From NCBI GenBank assembly GCA_002402825.1, contig DHGP01000027.1:127656-191655 (forward strand): a DNA stretch of 64,000 nucleotides, in the 5' to 3' direction. This document shows, piece after piece, positions 62,070-64,000 of this stretch (positions within the stretch are counted from its first letter, which is position 1; every line of letters begins with the position of its first letter). The DNA comes from Firmicutes bacterium UBA4795. Lineage in GTDB: Bacteria; Bacillota; Desulfotomaculia; Desulfotomaculales; Nap2-2B. The notes under the pieces were generated by a model. It was given only the letters and a program-made list of their open reading frames with translations, had not been told where the DNA came from and did no database searches. The position numbers were made by a program, and so were the translations under genes.

Positions 62070-62397
62070 AATCGTATTATATCATCATTTTTATAGCCTG
62101 ACATTCATCTTTAAAATTATTCTAATAGTGTTAACATCATATAAATAACAAGAATAGCTGTCAAGTTTTTCTTTTTGAAGAAATCATTGAAATTAAACCG
62201 CTTGTTGGTTATCAAAATCAAGAGATGGTTTCCGGGTTAAGCTCAGGCTCAAAATAAACTGTATGTGGAAACCATATAATCAATAGTTGGGCTTAAAAAA
62301 GACCGTTTGCACAGACCAATGATTCTGCTATGCTATAATTATAGACTGGAGGTGCGATGATGATGAGAGCAGACGACCTTATTTGTGAAGATTTGTC
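62070..62397. other. AT-rich spacer, no supported gene
   Basis: 328 bases between the DUF4258 gene and the brnT promoter. A tiny frame at 62360-62401 (MMRADDLICEDLS) with a good GGAGGTG site may be a beheaded antitoxin remnant; otherwise nothing is recognised. Confidence 0.4.
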
Positions 62398-62426
62398 TTG
62401 ACAAAGGCATGACTTTTTTTTAAAAT
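62398..62426 (+). promoter_or_regulatory. Sigma-A promoter of brnTA
   Basis: TTGACA (62398-62403), 17-base spacer, TAAAAT (62421-62426). The brnT start follows at 62446 with an AGGTGG site. Confidence 0.75.
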
Positions 62427-62445
62427 ATTAGACAGGTGGAAAGCA

Positions 62446-62721
62446 TTGAAGATTACCAGTTTCGAGTGGAACGCTGAAAATACAGAACATATCTCCAGGC
62501 ACAACGTTACGCCAGATGAGGCAGAAGAAGCTTTTGCCGACGATGCCGCTATATTTCTTCGTTCCCGCAGTGGAAGGTATATTGCCTTAGGCCAAACGGA
62601 AGCAGGCCGCTATCTAACGGTGGTTTACGAACGGAAAAGTGGCGGCGTAATCCGGGTGGGGACCGCTTTTGATTTGGACGAGAAAAACAAAAAGCGTTAC
62701 CGCAATGAAAGGAGAAGTTAA
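62446..62721 (+). CDS. brnT: BrnT-family toxin
   Basis: 91 residues from TTG 62446. FEWNAENTEHISRHNVTPDEAEEAFADD, RYIALGQTEAGRYLTVVYERK and RYRNERR are BrnT motifs. BrnT is a RelE-like ribonuclease toxin. Confidence 0.92.
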   Translation: MKITSFEWNAENTEHISRHNVTPDEAEEAFADDAAIFLRSRSGRYIALGQTEAGRYLTVVYERKSGGVIRVGTAFDLDEKNKKRYRNERRS

Positions 62722-62722
62722 A

Positions 62723-63001
62723 ATGCCTAAAATTCCTGATTTTAAGACAGCGGAAGAAGAAGCCGAATTCTGGGAGACGCATAGCGTATCCGATTACTGG
62801 GACGAGTTTAGACCGGTCAAGGAGAAATTAGACCCAAAGTTAAAGGCAAAAATCAAATCCCGCGCCAATCTCAAAAGGGTAACTTTAAGGTTAAGCCAGG
62901 AGCAGATTGCTGCCGCAAAGCGCATAGCGACTGAAAAAGGAATCCCTTATCAGACGTTGATGCGGATGTGGATTGTCGAAGGAATTAAAGCACAAAGATG
63001 A
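62723..63001 (+). CDS. brnA: BrnA-family antitoxin
   Basis: 92 residues from ATG 62723 after AAAGGAGAAG; an earlier frame start lies inside brnT. IPDFKTAEEEAEFWETHS is a CopG-type BrnA opening; VTLRLSQEQIAAAKRIATEKGIPYQTLMRMWI is the ribbon-helix-helix. Autoregulates with BrnT. Confidence 0.93.
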   Translation: MPKIPDFKTAEEEAEFWETHSVSDYWDEFRPVKEKLDPKLKAKIKSRANLKRVTLRLSQEQIAAAKRIATEKGIPYQTLMRMWIVEGIKAQR

Positions 63002-63187
63002 ATTGAGCATGAGTACAATATGGTTCGTTGCGTTGATGTGGGTTTTTAAGATGTTTATTTCGAAGATATTCTGGCTTTAATAATCCTTGATCTATTTGGT
63101 TTGGTATTTCTGAATCATTAAATAACTGCCTAATATTTGTGGCTGTTATCTTTTTAAGTTTAAATTTATAAGGAGGTGTATTTTGCA

Positions 63188-63454
63188 ATGTTTTCCCAAC
63201 TTTCTACTCAAATTAAGTCTTATCTTGATGGTAGTTGCAATTTAGATGAATTAGAAACCTGGTTGTTGGTTAATCTTACGGATATTTTAAAATCAGATGA
63301 TGAACTGGCTAAACTGATAGCAAACGACTTAGATGCTGATATTGTTTTTTTAAAAGAAGGTTTAATAACTGAAACAGAATTTAATCTCCGGCTTAATAGC
63401 TATGTCGGGTTTATATATACCTGGTATCCTGAACAGCTTTCAGCTTTACCCTAA
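63188..63454 (+). CDS. Small hypothetical protein
   Basis: 88 residues from ATG 63188, AAGGAGGTG upstream. MFSQLSTQIKSYLDGSCNLDELETWLL, acidic and helical. It resembles small proteins of unknown function in accessory regions; not recognised further. Confidence 0.6.
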   Translation: MFSQLSTQIKSYLDGSCNLDELETWLLVNLTDILKSDDELAKLIANDLDADIVFLKEGLITETEFNLRLNSYVGFIYTWYPEQLSALP

Positions 63455-63471
63455 CCTCCTTTTTGTTTAAA

Positions 63472-63746
63472 TTATTTAACAGCATAAGCTGCCATGATCT
63501 CTTTAAAAAAGAAATCAGCCCTTTCCTCAAATTCCTCTCGCTGCGTATCTAACCCAAGAACGTAAGAACGTTTGGGCATGTCCACAATAGTGATTTCCAG
63601 GCAATTATCATTAATACAATAAATGTACCCGACCGAAATGAAGTTAACGGGTTATTGTAGGAAGCAACGGCTTGAAGGGCAGATTCTTGTGATTTTTGTA
63701 AGAGATTTTTAACCTGCCTTGGCAATCGCTTCAAAACTTCACACAC
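63472..63746 (-). pseudogene. Frameshifted DUF3644-like gene
   Basis: The first frame (from 63746) reads KNLLQKSQESALQAVASYNN and FRSGTFIVLMIIAWKSLL, like a DUF3644 N-terminus. A second frame, overlapping the same bases and running to TAA 63472, reads ITIVDMPKRSYVLGLDTQ and EERADFFFKEIMAAYAVK. A frameshift or junction near 63600-63630 is likely. The start overlaps the end of the methylase gene by 8 bases. Confidence 0.55.
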
Positions 63747-63999
63747 TCCTTGCCTTGACCAGGCGGTTTTTGACCAGTTCGATCACAGAGCGGTAAACGG
63801 CAAGTTGCTCCTCCTCGGTCAATCCCAATACTTCAAATACTATTTTATCCAGTTCCCGCCGGTCGGGCATGACCTTATTTAACGCGACCTCGGCAGGGTT
63901 AATGTTACTGTAATCCCGATTTGGTTTAGGGAAGCCCAGTTCCTCAAAGATGGATTTTATTTCGCGGTTTGCCATTTGGTAGCGTAAAATTGATTGTGT
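63739..63999 (-). CDS. C-terminal end of an N-6 DNA methylase (Eco57I-type)
   Basis: The frame is open to the right edge; an ATG at 63975 is probably internal. PDRRELDKIVFEVLGLTEEE and VYRSVIELVKNRLVKA are the usual C-terminus of Eco57I-like N-6 adenine methylases. The catalytic NPPY part would lie outside. With the PLD-helicase it points to an R-M or defence locus. Confidence 0.75.
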   Translation of the reverse strand, partial: TQSILRYQMANREIKSIFEELGFPKPNRDYSNINPAEVALNKVMPDRRELDKIVFEVLGLTEEEQLAVYRSVIELVKNRLVKARSV

Positions 64000-64000
64000 A

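Noticed and set aside
1..64000. Possible tRNA, rRNA or CRISPR features.
   Set aside because: No T-loop/cloverleaf pattern, rRNA-like stretch or regularly spaced repeat was noticed by eye on either strand; a tRNA scan could still find one.

Overview
The window looks like a chromosomal segment of an anaerobic, low-to-moderate GC Clostridia-class Firmicute, closest in gene content to the Moorella / Carboxydothermus / Desulfotomaculum type. Reasons: strong AGGAGG-type ribosome binding sites, a Firmicute tilS-ftsH neighbourhood, a selenocysteine- and Tat-dependent formate dehydrogenase, molybdenum/tungsten cofactor genes, hyp genes, many Fe-S proteins and anaerobe-type families (C_GCAxxG_C_C, DUF169, MinD-ferredoxin ATPases, NifX-like proteins). 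No rRNA or tRNA gene and no CRISPR array was seen. The taxonomic call is inference.

Layout. 1-5.4 kb: Moco/W-cofactor block (mogA/moaB end, mobB, MOSC, moaC, moaA) behind a tungstate ABC transporter (tupABC) that carries a Moco-type riboswitch leader. 5.6-7.2 kb: Uma2 remnant, a Mut7-C protein and a methyltransferase repairing O6-alkylguanine. 7.3-11.9 kb: housekeeping ndk, ftsH, tilS, nadD. 12-16.6 kb: hypABFCD. 16.9-24.2 kb: fdhE, tatA, tatC, then a three-subunit formate dehydrogenase whose catalytic subunit is read through an in-frame TGA (selenocysteine) followed by a bacterial SECIS hairpin. 24.4-29 kb: an operon of DUF5320, Zn ribbon, two NifX-like proteins, two MinD-ferredoxin ATPases, an Mrp ATPase and a small XRE regulator. 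29-36.8 kb: radical SAM and redox genes sharing a 14-bp palindrome, TTGACATATGTCAA, that overlaps the -35 box; this stretch is broken up by a VapBC module, a GC-rich foreign gene fragment and duplicated scraps. 36.9-39.6 kb: a damaged feoB and its DtxR-type regulator, each with a GTTAGG/CCTAAC palindrome. 39.8-45 kb: HD protein, metallo-beta-lactamase fold protein, glycosyltransferase, and convergent RibD-like, MDR dehydrogenase and QueD/PTPS-like genes. 45.2-47.8 kb: DUF123, DUF72, alcohol dehydrogenase. 47.7-53.4 kb: acetoacetyl-CoA synthetase, acyl-CoA dehydrogenase, OB-fold/SCP2 protein and thiolase. 53.9-64 kb: yhaM, then an accessory zone of toxin-antitoxin pairs, a PLD-SNF2 helicase with an in-frame amber codon, methylase remnants and the end of an N-6 DNA methylase running off the window.

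How it fits together. tupABC, the moa/mob genes, fdhE, tatAC and the formate dehydrogenase form one functional theme: importing tungstate or molybdate, building the cofactor, and inserting it with selenocysteine into an exported enzyme. The most promising undescribed material is (1) the 39.8-45 kb locus, where a QueD-like protein without its catalytic triad and a RibD-like protein without its deaminase glutamate sit with a glycosyltransferase, suggesting a pterin- or pyrimidine-derived glycoconjugate pathway; and (2) the palindrome-linked regulon from 28.9 to 36.8 kb. Several genes are decayed, and the right end looks like an eroding defence island.
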